NCBI GenBank assembly: GCA_038210245.1 | Contig: JBBQWW010000001.1 | Coordinates: 1 to 64,000, forward strand | Direction of reading: 5' to 3' | Source of the DNA: Bog-756 sp038210245 | Lineage (GTDB): Bacteria; Actinomycetota; Acidimicrobiia; Acidimicrobiales; RAAP-2 | Length of the DNA: 64,000 bases | Shown: piece after piece, positions 33,927-42,688 of the stretch | How the letters are laid out: the number at the start of each line of letters is the position of its first letter | How positions within the stretch are numbered: the first letter of the stretch is position 1 | Program-made: the position numbers and the translations under genes | Notes under the pieces: model-generated | Databases searched by the model: none | What the model saw: only the letters and a program-made list of their open reading frames with translations | What the model was told of the DNA's origin: nothing

Positions 33927-34107
33927 CCGGACCTCCGGCCCGCTGCCGCCTTGACCGAGGTACCGGTCGGGCCCGTCCCCCGGTCACAGTGACAAGGTTC
34001 GCGGCTCGGCTCCGGTACGATCGAGAGCTGAGACGCCTGTCCGCCGTGTCGATCCGTGGGACCTGTCGGCACCGAGGTCCCGGGGCCCCGACGCCTGGAG
34101 CTATCGA

Positions 34108-35862
34108 GTGGTTGCCGTGAGCGAGAGAGTCGGTTGGCGGCGTCGCACCTGGCTGATCATCGGCGGCGTCGTGGTTCTGGTGGTGCTCTGGACCGCCCTC
34201 CTGGTCGTAAAGACATGGTCGGCCTACCACCACGACCGGCAGGGCCTGGCCAGCCTCGAGCAGGTCAAGGCCAACCTCACCCCGGGCCAGCTGACCTCGG
34301 CCGGATCGGTGCACCTGCTCGACGCGGCCCGGGCCGAGTTCGCCAGCGCCCAGTCGGACCTGTCGTCGCCCCTGTTCACACCCATGACCATCGTGCCCGT
34401 GCTGGGGCGGCAGGTGCGATCGGTGCGGGCGCTGAGTTCGGCCGCCGTCACCGTGTCGGAGGTCGGATCGACCTTTCTCAACCAGGTCCACGGCCTGCTC
34501 GACCAACCGCACACCGCCGGGCCCGAGCGGGTGGCCTCCCTCCGGCAGCTCTCGATCATCGCCGCGTCGGCCCAGCGGAAGCTGGCCGCCATCGACACCG
34601 GCCCGTCGCAGGCGCTGGTGGCCCCGCTGGCCACCAAGCACAACGAGTTCGTGACCCAGCTCGCCGACGCTCGCCTCCGGCTTACCAAAGCCGCCGGGGT
34701 GTCGGCGGCGGTGGCCACCATCCTGCAGGGCCCGCAGACCTACGTGGTCCTGGCCTCCAACAACGCCGAGATGCGATCGGGCTCGGGCGCATTCCTCAAT
34801 GTGGGGGTGGCCACCACCTCGGACGGCTCGGTGCAGCTGGGCGACCTGAGCCCGTCGGGGGAGCGGACCCTTCCGCTGGGAGCGGTTCCGGTGACCGGCG
34901 ACTTCGCCCGGAACTGGGGCTGGCTCAATCCCACCCTGGACATGCGCAACCTGGGCTGGACGCCGCAGTTCGACGTCACCGCGCCGTACGCCGCGGCCAT
35001 GTGGACCAAGCTCACGGGTCAGCCGGTGGACGGGGTCCTCTCCCTCGATGTGGCCGGCCTGCGCCAGCTGCTCGAGGCCACCGGACCCGTGCAGGCGGAC
35101 GGGCAGACGGTCAGTGCCGACAACGTCGAGCAGTTCCTCCTCCACGACCAGTACAACGGACTGACCGACGACGCCACTGGGAACGGTTCCCGTCAGGACG
35201 CCCTGGGCGCTCTGACCGGCGCCGTCCTGCGCCAGCTCCAGGGTCAGAATCTCGATATCAAGGCCCTGTCCTCGGCTGTGTCCTCGGCGGTGGCCGGTCG
35301 CCACCTGATGGTGTGGTCCAAGAACCCGGTCGACCAGGCGGCCTGGGTGGTGACCGGGGTCAGCGGGAGCCTCTCGCCGCGTTCGGTGGACGTGTCGGTC
35401 ATCAACCTGGGCGGAAACAAGTTGGACCAGTACCTGCCGGTGCACGTGGCCGTCACCACCGCCCCCGCCGGGGCCAACACCACGGTCACCCTGACCACCC
35501 GCATGGAGAACGCCACCCCTGCCGGCCAGTCCCAGTTCATCGCCGGGCCGTCCCCCGGGGAGCCGGTGACCTACGGCGGTTACCGCGGACTCATCTCGGT
35601 CAACCTGCCGGCCCGGGCCTCGCGCATCACCATGACCGGAGCAGGCCCCCTGGCCGTGAAGGGGGCCGAGGGTCCCACCTGGGTGGTGGCCGCCCCGGTC
35701 ACCATTCCCCAGGGCTCCACGTCTACGGTAGTGACCCGTTTCGAGATGCCGGGGAGCCACGGGTCGATGACTCTGGTGCCCTCGGCCCGTATCCCCGCCG
35801 AGCAGTGGTCCTCCGGCGGTTCGTCCTTCGGCGACAGTACGCCGACCACCATCTCGTGGTAA
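34108..35862 (+). CDS. DUF4012 membrane-anchored extracytoplasmic protein
   Basis: This 584-residue protein has one N-terminal TM helix (about 14-35, 'LIIGGVVVLVVLWTALLVV') and a long extracytoplasmic part. A helical region (40-190) is followed by the DUF4012 core 'TYVVLASNNAEMRSGSGAFL', then 'NPTLDMRNLGWTPQFDVTAP' and 'VDGVLSLDVAGLRQLLEATG'. DUF4012 proteins are common in actinobacterial polysaccharide loci, and the core resembles LytR-CpsA-Psr-associated domains, but their activity is unknown to me. It overlaps the next glycosyltransferase gene by 7 nt, so it belongs to the polysaccharide operon. The start is GTG 34108 (or 34117). Confidence 0.85.
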   Translation: MVAVSERVGWRRRTWLIIGGVVVLVVLWTALLVVKTWSAYHHDRQGLASLEQVKANLTPGQLTSAGSVHLLDAARAEFASAQSDLSSPLFTPMTIVPVLGRQVRSVRALSSAAVTVSEVGSTFLNQVHGLLDQPHTAGPERVASLRQLSIIAASAQRKLAAIDTGPSQALVAPLATKHNEFVTQLADARLRLTKAAGVSAAVATILQGPQTYVVLASNNAEMRSGSGAFLNVGVATTSDGSVQLGDLSPSGERTLPLGAVPVTGDFARNWGWLNPTLDMRNLGWTPQFDVTAPYAAAMWTKLTGQPVDGVLSLDVAGLRQLLEATGPVQADGQTVSADNVEQFLLHDQYNGLTDDATGNGSRQDALGALTGAVLRQLQGQNLDIKALSSAVSSAVAGRHLMVWSKNPVDQAAWVVTGVSGSLSPRSVDVSVINLGGNKLDQYLPVHVAVTTAPAGANTTVTLTTRMENATPAGQSQFIAGPSPGEPVTYGGYRGLISVNLPARASRITMTGAGPLAVKGAEGPTWVVAAPVTIPQGSTSTVVTRFEMPGSHGSMTLVPSARIPAEQWSSGGSSFGDSTPTTISW

Positions 35863-37001
35863 ACGCCGAGCCGCGTTCGCTGCGGGTCCTCCGCATCTCC
35901 CACAGCGGTGTGGTGACGGCCTGGAGACAGCGTGAGCGACTGCTCCGGTCCAGAGGGGCGGACCTTACGCTGGTCACGGCCCGCCGGTGGGAGGAGGGTG
36001 GATCGTTGGTGCCCTTCACCGCCGACGGCGACCACTTCGTGCTGCCCCTCCGGACCATCGGGCGCCATCCCAACCTCTTCCTCTACGACCCGGTGGGACT
36101 GTGGCGGGTCCTCGGGTCGTCCCGGTGGGATCTCATCGATCTGCACGAGGAGCCGTTCGGGTTGGCGGTAGCCGAGGTGTTGGCTCTGTGCCGGCTGCGG
36201 TCGCTGCGCATCCCCATGGTGCTGGCGTCGGCGCAGAACATCGATAAGCGGTACCCACCGCCGTTCCGGTGGTTCGAGCGCTGGTCACTCCACCAGGCGG
36301 CAGGGGCGTACACCTGCAATGTGGAGGCGGGGGAGATCCTCACTCGGAAGGGCCTCGGCGTCCCGTGGGTGCTGCTGCCCCTCGGGGTGGACGTCGATCG
36401 CTTCCAGCCGGTGGGACACCCCCCGCCCACCGGGCGATTGCGTGTGGGGTTCGTCGGTCGGCTGATCCCCCACAAGGGCGTCGACGTGCTCCTGGAGGCG
36501 GTGGCCGGGGACGACCGGATGCGCGCCGAGATCTTCGGGGCCGGAGCCGAGTCGGACCGGCTGGCCGACCTGGTCACGCGGCTCGGCCTGGCTGACCGGG
36601 TGACCTTCCACGGCCCCATCGATGAGGGGGACATACCCGACATTTACCGACGGTTCGATGTGTTGGCCGTCCCCTCGGTGCCCATGCCCGGATGGCTCGA
36701 GCAGTTCGGGCGGGTGGTGGTGGAGGCCCAGGCCTCCGGCATCCCGGTGGTGGCCAGTGCCAGTGGGGCCCTGCCCGACGTGGTGGGGGAGGAGGGCCTG
36801 CTGGTGCCACCCCGTGATCCCGGTGCCCTGCGGGACGCTCTCGCCCGCCTGCTCGACGAGCCGGGCCTGTGGGAGCACCTGCGTGACGCAGGCATCGCCA
36901 GCGCCGGTAGTTACTCGTGGGAAACGGTGGCCGAGTCCCAGATGGCCCTGTACCGGTCGGCGGCGGCACGAGACGGGACCGGCACCGGGTTCAGGCGCTG
37001 A
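35856..37001 (+). CDS. Glycosyltransferase family 4
   Basis: This 381-residue GT-B retaining glycosyltransferase contains 'LRVGFVGRLIPHKGVDVLLE' and the donor-binding EX7E block 'EQFGRVVVEAQASGIPVVAS', followed by 'LPDVVGEEGLLVPPRDPGAL'. It begins at GTG 35856 inside the DUF4012 gene's end. The much longer open frame to the left is a shadow of that gene. It probably transfers a nucleotide-sugar residue to a lipid-linked intermediate at the cytoplasmic face. Its stop overlaps the convergent GT4 gene by 11 nt. The sugar is unknown. Confidence 0.88.
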   Translation: MVNAEPRSLRVLRISHSGVVTAWRQRERLLRSRGADLTLVTARRWEEGGSLVPFTADGDHFVLPLRTIGRHPNLFLYDPVGLWRVLGSSRWDLIDLHEEPFGLAVAEVLALCRLRSLRIPMVLASAQNIDKRYPPPFRWFERWSLHQAAGAYTCNVEAGEILTRKGLGVPWVLLPLGVDVDRFQPVGHPPPTGRLRVGFVGRLIPHKGVDVLLEAVAGDDRMRAEIFGAGAESDRLADLVTRLGLADRVTFHGPIDEGDIPDIYRRFDVLAVPSVPMPGWLEQFGRVVVEAQASGIPVVASASGALPDVVGEEGLLVPPRDPGALRDALARLLDEPGLWEHLRDAGIASAGSYSWETVAESQMALYRSAAARDGTGTGFRR

Positions 37002-38103
37002 GCGTTCCCCCCGCCGGCCGGCTAATCGGGTTATGATCCGAGCCGTCCGTCGGGCCCGGGTGTCGGCCCTCGGCCACGATCTGGCGGTAGAGGCGCTCGA
37101 GTCGGTCCACGTGGCCGGAGAGCGTGAATCGCTCCTGCTGCCGGTGCCGGAGGGCTATCCCGACCGAGCGCCGGAGGTCGAGCTCCCCTCCCAGCCGGGC
37201 CAGGGCGGCGGCCGCCCCGCTCGGGTCGCCCGGGGTGAACAGGAGTCCGTCCCCGCCCACGGTCTCGAGGTGGGCCCCCCCGCCGGCCGCCACTACGGGG
37301 AGCCCGTGGGCCATGGCCTCCACCACGGACAGGCCGAAGGGCTCGAGGGGGGCGGGAGCCAGCAGCACCGAGGACTCGGACAGCAGTGCGTCGGTCCGGG
37401 CCACGTGACCGACCAGCTCTACGCTCCCGGCCACGCCGAGCTCGTCGACCAGCCGGAGCAGGGAGGGCTGGAGCTCCCCTTGGCCGGCCACCACCAGCCG
37501 CCATCCCTGTCGGGCGAGGCCGCTGAGGGCAAAGGCCCGGATCCCGACCTCGGGTGACTTCTCCCTGTCGAGTCGCTGGAGCATGACCACGGTGGGTGCG
37601 ACCAGTGGAGCCTGGGGCCGGTCGGGTACCCCGTTGGCGATGACCTCTGAGGGCGACCCGATGGCCTCGGCCACGAACCGGCTGATGGAGATGTCGGTGT
37701 GGATCACCCCACTGGTCACGCGGGCCAGGCTCCGGGCCAACGCGCTGGACCCGCGACGGCTGGCGAAGTGCCGGGTGGCCACCACCGGGGCGGGCTGGAG
37801 CGGCCGGGCCAGCCAGGCGGCTGCCTCGGCCGTGGTCATGTGCACGTGGATGAGATCGACGTGGCGGCGCCGGGCCAGGGCCACCGCCGCCGACACCAGC
37901 GTGGTCGCGGTTCGGTTGGGAACGGATTCGGGCAGCTCCGCCCGCATCCGGGCCGGATCGCCCCCGATGGTGTGGATGCGGTGACCGCGCCGGGCCAGTT
38001 CCCCGGACACCTGGCAGACGTAGCGCTCCACGCCGGCGAAGCCGTCCGTCACCACCACCTGCACCACCGACAACGGGCCATCCGCGGGGCGCGGGCCGGC
38101 CAT
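36991..38103 (-). CDS. Glycosyltransferase family 4
   Basis: This 370-residue GT-B enzyme begins 'VVQVVVTDGFAGVERYVCQV' and contains 'VVATRHFASRRGSSALARSL', 'VVMLQRLDREKSPEVGIRAF' and the EX7E block 'EPFGLSVVEAMAHGLPVVAA'. The start ATG overlaps the stop of the upstream GT2 gene by one base (TGATG), so the two are translationally coupled in a leftward operon headed by the Wzc-like gene. It has no membrane segment. Donor and acceptor are unknown. Confidence 0.88.
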   Translation of the reverse strand: MAGPRPADGPLSVVQVVVTDGFAGVERYVCQVSGELARRGHRIHTIGGDPARMRAELPESVPNRTATTLVSAAVALARRRHVDLIHVHMTTAEAAAWLARPLQPAPVVATRHFASRRGSSALARSLARVTSGVIHTDISISRFVAEAIGSPSEVIANGVPDRPQAPLVAPTVVMLQRLDREKSPEVGIRAFALSGLARQGWRLVVAGQGELQPSLLRLVDELGVAGSVELVGHVARTDALLSESSVLLAPAPLEPFGLSVVEAMAHGLPVVAAGGGAHLETVGGDGLLFTPGDPSGAAAALARLGGELDLRRSVGIALRHRQQERFTLSGHVDRLERLYRQIVAEGRHPGPTDGSDHNPISRPAGGTLSA

Positions 38104-38999
38104 CACAGCCGGGCCTCGACCCGGCAGGGTCCCTGACGGTAATGGTGGAACCGGTCGGCTGCGGCCCGGCCTCGCTCCCCGGGGAGGGCCACCGCCCGGA
38201 GGCCCGACCCCATCATCACCCCGGCCCGGTAGATCTGCCAGCCCCGCGGGCCGAAGTGCTTGCGTACGTAGCGCTCCTGCGAGGCGTGGAAGTGGGCCTC
38301 CCGGACAGCGGTGTCGCCGCCGGTGCCCGCCCCCACGTGGATCGCGGTGATCTGGGAGCAGAGGGCCACGCCCCATCCGAGGTCACGCGCCCGACGCTGC
38401 CAGTCGGTCTCCTCGGCGTAGAGGAAGAACTGCTCGTCGAAGGGACCGACCTCCTCCAGCGCCGACGACCGCACCAGCAGAACCGAGCCGATCACGAAGT
38501 CGACCTGTCGCCGGAGGCCGCCGAGCCCCACTGCCTCCACCCAGGCCCCGGCCGGTGATGGAAAGGGCCAGCCCACTCGGTCGTCACCACCTCCCACCCC
38601 GTCCTCCTGGCGGGGGGCCACACAGGCCAGATGGGGGGAGTCGACCAGGCACCGGTAGAGGCGGGCCACCGCGTCGGGACCGATCACGGCATCGGGGTTC
38701 AACAGGAGCACCGCCTCGGCCGTCGTCGCCCGCAGGCCCAGTCCGTGGTTGACCCCACCGGCGAATCCGAGGTTGCGTCCGGGGTCGACGTAGCGGACCC
38801 CGTGGCGGCCGCAGACCGATCGGATGTCCGCCCGGGAGGAGTTGTCCACCACAGTCACCGGCAGGGCGCCGGCGAGTCCGCAGAGACAGGCATCGAGCAG
38901 GTCGGGCGCACCGAAGGCCACCACCAGGACCTCTACGGCGCCGGACGACGTGGGGTCGCCGGACACCAGGGGTCCCCCCGAGGCGGGAGGCGTCGTCAC
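38103..38999 (-). CDS. Glycosyltransferase family 2 (WbbL/rhamnosyltransferase-like)
   Basis: This inverting GT-A enzyme has about 298 residues: 'EVLVVAFGAPDLLDACLCGL', 'VTVVDNSSRADIRSVCGRHG', 'NLGFAGGVNHGL', 'AVLLLNPDAVIGPDAVARLY' (DxD-equivalent) and 'EVGPFDEQFFLYAEETDWQR'. This combination is typical of WbbL-like rhamnosyltransferases, but the sugar is not proven. The start is uncertain: GTG 38999 is used, and no strong ribosome binding site is visible. A long upstream extension in frame is a shadow of the Wzc-like gene. Confidence 0.85.
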   Translation of the reverse strand: MTTPPASGGPLVSGDPTSSGAVEVLVVAFGAPDLLDACLCGLAGALPVTVVDNSSRADIRSVCGRHGVRYVDPGRNLGFAGGVNHGLGLRATTAEAVLLLNPDAVIGPDAVARLYRCLVDSPHLACVAPRQEDGVGGGDDRVGWPFPSPAGAWVEAVGLGGLRRQVDFVIGSVLLVRSSALEEVGPFDEQFFLYAEETDWQRRARDLGWGVALCSQITAIHVGAGTGGDTAVREAHFHASQERYVRKHFGPRGWQIYRAGVMMGSGLRAVALPGERGRAAADRFHHYRQGPCRVEARL

Positions 39000-39099
39000 C
39001 TCCGAGGTCCGTACGTATCGCCGCTGTGGGTGCGGCCGGGAGGGCCGGTGACGGGATGGCCGGGGTCGGGCCAGACGGACCGCACCGGTGCCGGCCCGG

Positions 39100-40734
39100 T
39101 CATTGCTTGTAGTTGTAGGCCTGATACGAGGTGGCTGAGGACCGGCGCACCCGGTTGAGGGCCACGCCCAGTACCCGGCAGTTGGTCGACTCGAGGCGGT
39201 GCACGGTGCGTTCCAGGTCGGCACGGTCGGTCTTGCCCTCGGCCGCCACCACCACCGCCCCGATGGTGAAACTGCCGATGATGGCGGTGTCCGGCACGAC
39301 CAGGACAGGGGGCGTGTCCACCAAGATGACGTCGGCCAGTAGTCGCAGTTGGTCGATGACCGGCTGCATGCCCGGGCTTCCGAACAGCTCGCTGGGATTG
39401 TCCAGCTGGATCCCGGCGGGCAGGATCTGCAGTCCCCAGATCCCACTGTCCACCAGGTGGGCAGCCACCGACGACGGGTCGGTCCCGGGGGAGGGGTCCT
39501 TCCCCTGGACTGGGTGGCCCATTCCCGGCAAGGAAGGCATGTCGCCGACGACTCCGGGTCCATCGGGTCCACCGCCGGCACCCACGCCCAGGCCTCGGCT
39601 CAAGGCTTCGACCGGCGCGCCCTGCGCCTCGCGCTGACCGGATGGCCAGCGGTTCGATTCGGGTGTCTTCCAGTTGGAGCGAATCAGGTCGGCGAGACCG
39701 GGCCGGCCGCCGAGAGGCAGGCCGAAGATCTCCTCGAGACGAGGACGACGGAAGTCGGCCGACACCACGATGACCTTGCTCCCACTCATGGCCCAAGCCG
39801 CGGCGAGATTGGCGGCGACGAAGGTCTTCCCGTCCCCGGGCTCGGGACTGGTCACCGTGATCATCGGGCACGGGGCGTCGTCGAGGATCACCCGGAGACT
39901 GGTCCGGAGTTCTCGCACGGCCTCGGCCATCTGCGACTGGGGGGCCTGCACCATGGCGATGGACACGCCCCCTGAGCGCACCTCGGCGTCTTGGGGGAGT
40001 TCAGCCAGGATCGGGGCGTCGGTGATGGACCCGAGGTCAGGGCTGTTGCGCAACCGGGTGTCGAACTGGTCGCGAGCCAGGGCGATACCGCAGCCGGCCA
40101 GCAGTCCGGCGATGATCCCGATCAGCAGCAGCTTCTTGTTGCCGAGGCCCGACGGGGCTGCGGGCAGGTTGGCCGCCACCTGCACGCTGGCGTACGGCTC
40201 GCCGAACTGGACACTGGTCAGTTGGGACTGGAGCGAACTGAGGGTGGTGGTGAGGCCGGTGATCTGGGCGTTGATCACCGAGTCGGTGCCCGACGGATTG
40301 CTCTGCTGGAGGGCGGCGATCTGGTGCTGGAGGGAGGTCAGCTCGGCATTGAGCTTGTCCTCTTGCACCTGGACCAGGGCCTGGATCTGGTCGACGTACG
40401 CCTGCGAGTACGCCTTGGCCACCGCCCGGGCCCGGGCCGGGTCGGCGTTGGTGGCCGCGATGATCAACTGGCCGGTGGTGGCGTCGACGGTGCCGCTGAC
40501 GTCGGCGGCCACCCCACTGACATCGGTGTCGCCCAGGATCTTGGCCGCCCGCACCTGTACCGCCGTGCTCCCGAGCTCCTGCACCGGATCGGGGAGGGTG
40601 ACCGGTGAGTTCTGGCCGCCCGAGGCCGAGGCGCTGATGCCGTTCTCTTGCACCAAGGCCGTGGACTGGTACTTGGGGGTCTGGACCTTCGAGTAGGCGA
40701 GTGCTGCCACCACGGCCACCACGACGGTGATCAC
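39100..40734 (-). CDS. Wzc/CapB-like polysaccharide copolymerase with tyrosine-kinase domain
   Basis: This protein controls polysaccharide chain length and export. It has an N-terminal TM helix, a Wzz-type coiled extracytoplasmic region (about 30-195), a second TM ('KLLLIGIIAGLLAGCGIALA') and a cytoplasmic BY-kinase domain. The kinase has Walker A 'SPEPGDGKTFVAANLA', Walker A' 'VIVVSADFRRPRLEE' and Walker B 'VILVDTPPVLVV', and the tail 'SYQAYNYKQ' holds the tyrosine cluster. A Gly/Pro-rich insert of about 65 residues sits between A' and B. The GTG at 40734 starts inside TM1. In-frame sequence back to a CTG at 40785 encodes 'TFREILSSLWRRRLTI', the normal cytoplasmic start of this family, so the true start may be non-canonical. 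Confidence 0.88.
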   Translation of the reverse strand: MITVVVAVVAALAYSKVQTPKYQSTALVQENGISASASGGQNSPVTLPDPVQELGSTAVQVRAAKILGDTDVSGVAADVSGTVDATTGQLIIAATNADPARARAVAKAYSQAYVDQIQALVQVQEDKLNAELTSLQHQIAALQQSNPSGTDSVINAQITGLTTTLSSLQSQLTSVQFGEPYASVQVAANLPAAPSGLGNKKLLLIGIIAGLLAGCGIALARDQFDTRLRNSPDLGSITDAPILAELPQDAEVRSGGVSIAMVQAPQSQMAEAVRELRTSLRVILDDAPCPMITVTSPEPGDGKTFVAANLAAAWAMSGSKVIVVSADFRRPRLEEIFGLPLGGRPGLADLIRSNWKTPESNRWPSGQREAQGAPVEALSRGLGVGAGGGPDGPGVVGDMPSLPGMGHPVQGKDPSPGTDPSSVAAHLVDSGIWGLQILPAGIQLDNPSELFGSPGMQPVIDQLRLLADVILVDTPPVLVVPDTAIIGSFTIGAVVVAAEGKTDRADLERTVHRLESTNCRVLGVALNRVRRSSATSYQAYNYKQ

Positions 40735-40836
40735 GATGGTGAGTCGCCTGCGCCACAGGCTCGAGAGGATCTCGCGGAATGTCAGGGGATGCTCACTTTC
40801 GGTGCAGTGACACGCTGGTCACGAGGATACGACGTG

Positions 40837-40874
40837 GGGGTCCTCGGACCCCGCACCCTCTGGACCGAGAGGGT
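40837..40874. repeat. Two adjacent perfect hairpins in the divergent polysaccharide promoter region
   Basis: The roughly 380-bp gap between the Wzc-like and Wzy-like genes has no gene. It contains GGGGTC-CTCG-GACCCC (40837-40852) and, 2 bp later, ACCCTCT-GGACCG-AGAGGGT (40855-40874). Both stems are perfect. They would lie 50-140 nt upstream of the Wzc-like start in its leader RNA. Roles as tandem terminators, an attenuator or operators are all possible. I found no confident promoter in the rest of the gap. Confidence 0.5.
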
Positions 40875-41164
40875 CGGCCCCTCGGAGCGGACACCCGCCA
40901 CCCGAGTAGGGCGCACTGCCGTCGACGGGGCTACGACCACCGTCGGGATAGCTGTGTCGCCTGGTCTCTGGGTTGGCATGTTCGTTCCTTGGTGGCGTGA
41001 CTGGTGCACTCCGTGGCCGTGCCTGTGGGTGAGCCGCAGCGGTGGAGTAGCGATCGTAGAAAGCGTCGTCACAGTCGTGGATCATCTTGAGCGCCAATCG
41101 ACGTAACCGCCGACGGGAGACCTGTGGACGGTACGCTGCTCAAGTCGTCCGGCCCTTGCAACCG

Positions 41165-42688
41165 ATGGATCAGAGGTCCGATGAACGAGCCCCCCACCAC
41201 CCCATGAACCCGATCCCCACCAGCGGGCTGGACCGGTGGTTCCGTCGCGGCACCGCGTCCGGCGGCCTCCGGTCGGGGGCCCGGTCTCTGATGGTGTGGG
41301 CGGCCGTGGTCCTGGTCGCCGTCATGATCGGTGTGGCCGCCAACGGCAGTGAACGGCTGGCCCTGGCCCTCGGGGGTGCCCTCCTCATCTTCGGGATCTT
41401 CGTGGCCGACCCCATCCTGTTGGCGGTCATCGTGCTACCCGGCTCGCTGTTGTTGCAACGGGTCGGTGGGGCCAGCGCCAATCTCAGCGTGGCCGATCTC
41501 CTGGTCTTCCTGGGCGCGGTGGTGTGCCTGTTCCACGTGCACTGGAGGGAGGCCCCGTTCCTCCGGCAGTTCTTCAAGGGCATCCTCTGGTACCAGGCGG
41601 CCCTGATCTTGGTGGTGGTGGCCAATCCCAACCGCTACGACATCGTGGAGTGGGTCCACCGGTTCTCCTACCTGGGTGGGAGTGTGCTGGTGGGGTGGAC
41701 GATCGCCAGCTTTGGACGGTCCCGGCAGGCCTTCCGGCTCTTCCTGTGGGGATCCGTGGTGGTAGCGGTGATCTCCATCGAGCAGGCCCTGGCCACGCAC
41801 TTCCAACCGGCCCAGTGGGGTGGCTACCAGAAGAACTCCATCGGAGCCGTGATGTGGGTGGCGGTGGTCGTGGCCCAGCTCAACCCGCCGTGGGCCGGGC
41901 TCGGACGCACCGAGGCTCGGGTGGCCAAGTACCTCTGCTTCCTCGGCCTCTTGGCGTCGCAGTCCCGCCAGGCGGTGGTGGCCCTCATCTTGGCCATCGC
42001 CGTGGCCACCCTCCTCAACCCGGATGTCCGTCGCCGCTCCCAGCTGATGGTGCTGGGCTGCCTCCCTCTGGTCGTGGCCCTGTACTACAGCTTCTCTCTG
42101 GCCGCCCGGAACAACCCCAAGTTCAACTCGGTCGCCATCCGGGTGGACCAGATCAACGCGGCCATGCACGTCTGGCACCTCAGCCCGATGCTGGGAGAGG
42201 GGATGCGCTTCTACAACCTTCCCCAGTTCCTCTACGTGACCGCTCCGCCCAATGTGCTGATCGACAATCTGTCCTCCACCGGCATCGTCGGCTCGCTGGC
42301 CTTCTTCTATCTGGTCTTCGTCACCATGCGCACCATGGGTCGGCTCCCCCGGACTTTCGGCACCCTCGGGCTGGTGATCCTGCTCGGCCACTATGTCGAC
42401 GGCCTCTTCGACATCTTCTGGATCGGTGCCAATATGATCCCTCCGTTGGTGATCGTCGGCATGTCCCTGGGGGCAGCCGACGTTGACCGCCGTCAGCGCA
42501 GCTCGGCACCGGTGGGCCCGGATCGTCCTGCCGTCGCTCTTCCCCGTCGCCTGCTGTTGCCCTCGGGTGGATCGGCAGGTTCGCCGGCGCGAGGGTGGTC
42601 GGGCGGCACGGCCCGGTGGGCCAGGACCAAACTGTCGGCACTGTCCCGGGTGGGGTTCGGACTTCCACCGACGCCCGAGCCCCGGTGA
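41165..42688 (+). CDS. Wzy/O-antigen-ligase-like polysaccharide polymerase
   Basis: This polytopic membrane protein of about 507 residues has around 11 hydrophobic segments. The long loop carries 'INAAMHVWHLSPMLGEGMRF', the segment typical of the Wzy_C/O-antigen ligase superfamily, and an earlier 'ASQSRQAVVALILAIAVATL' also fits. It would polymerise or ligate lipid-linked repeat units outside the membrane. The C-terminal 70 residues are basic and low-complexity. Start candidates are ATG 41165 (used) and ATG 41204; neither has a good ribosome binding site. Its TGA overlaps the next gene's GTG. Confidence 0.85.
   Translation: MDQRSDERAPHHPMNPIPTSGLDRWFRRGTASGGLRSGARSLMVWAAVVLVAVMIGVAANGSERLALALGGALLIFGIFVADPILLAVIVLPGSLLLQRVGGASANLSVADLLVFLGAVVCLFHVHWREAPFLRQFFKGILWYQAALILVVVANPNRYDIVEWVHRFSYLGGSVLVGWTIASFGRSRQAFRLFLWGSVVVAVISIEQALATHFQPAQWGGYQKNSIGAVMWVAVVVAQLNPPWAGLGRTEARVAKYLCFLGLLASQSRQAVVALILAIAVATLLNPDVRRRSQLMVLGCLPLVVALYYSFSLAARNNPKFNSVAIRVDQINAAMHVWHLSPMLGEGMRFYNLPQFLYVTAPPNVLIDNLSSTGIVGSLAFFYLVFVTMRTMGRLPRTFGTLGLVILLGHYVDGLFDIFWIGANMIPPLVIVGMSLGAADVDRRQRSSAPVGPDRPAVALPRRLLLPSGGSAGSPARGWSGGTARWARTKLSALSRVGFGLPPTPEPR

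Noticed and set aside
34056..35855. 600-codon open frame in phase with the following GT4 gene, lying across the DUF4012 gene.
   Set aside because: Arg/Gly/Pro-rich antisense-of-codon-bias composition; it is the out-of-frame shadow of DUF4012. The GT4 fold begins only after 35856.
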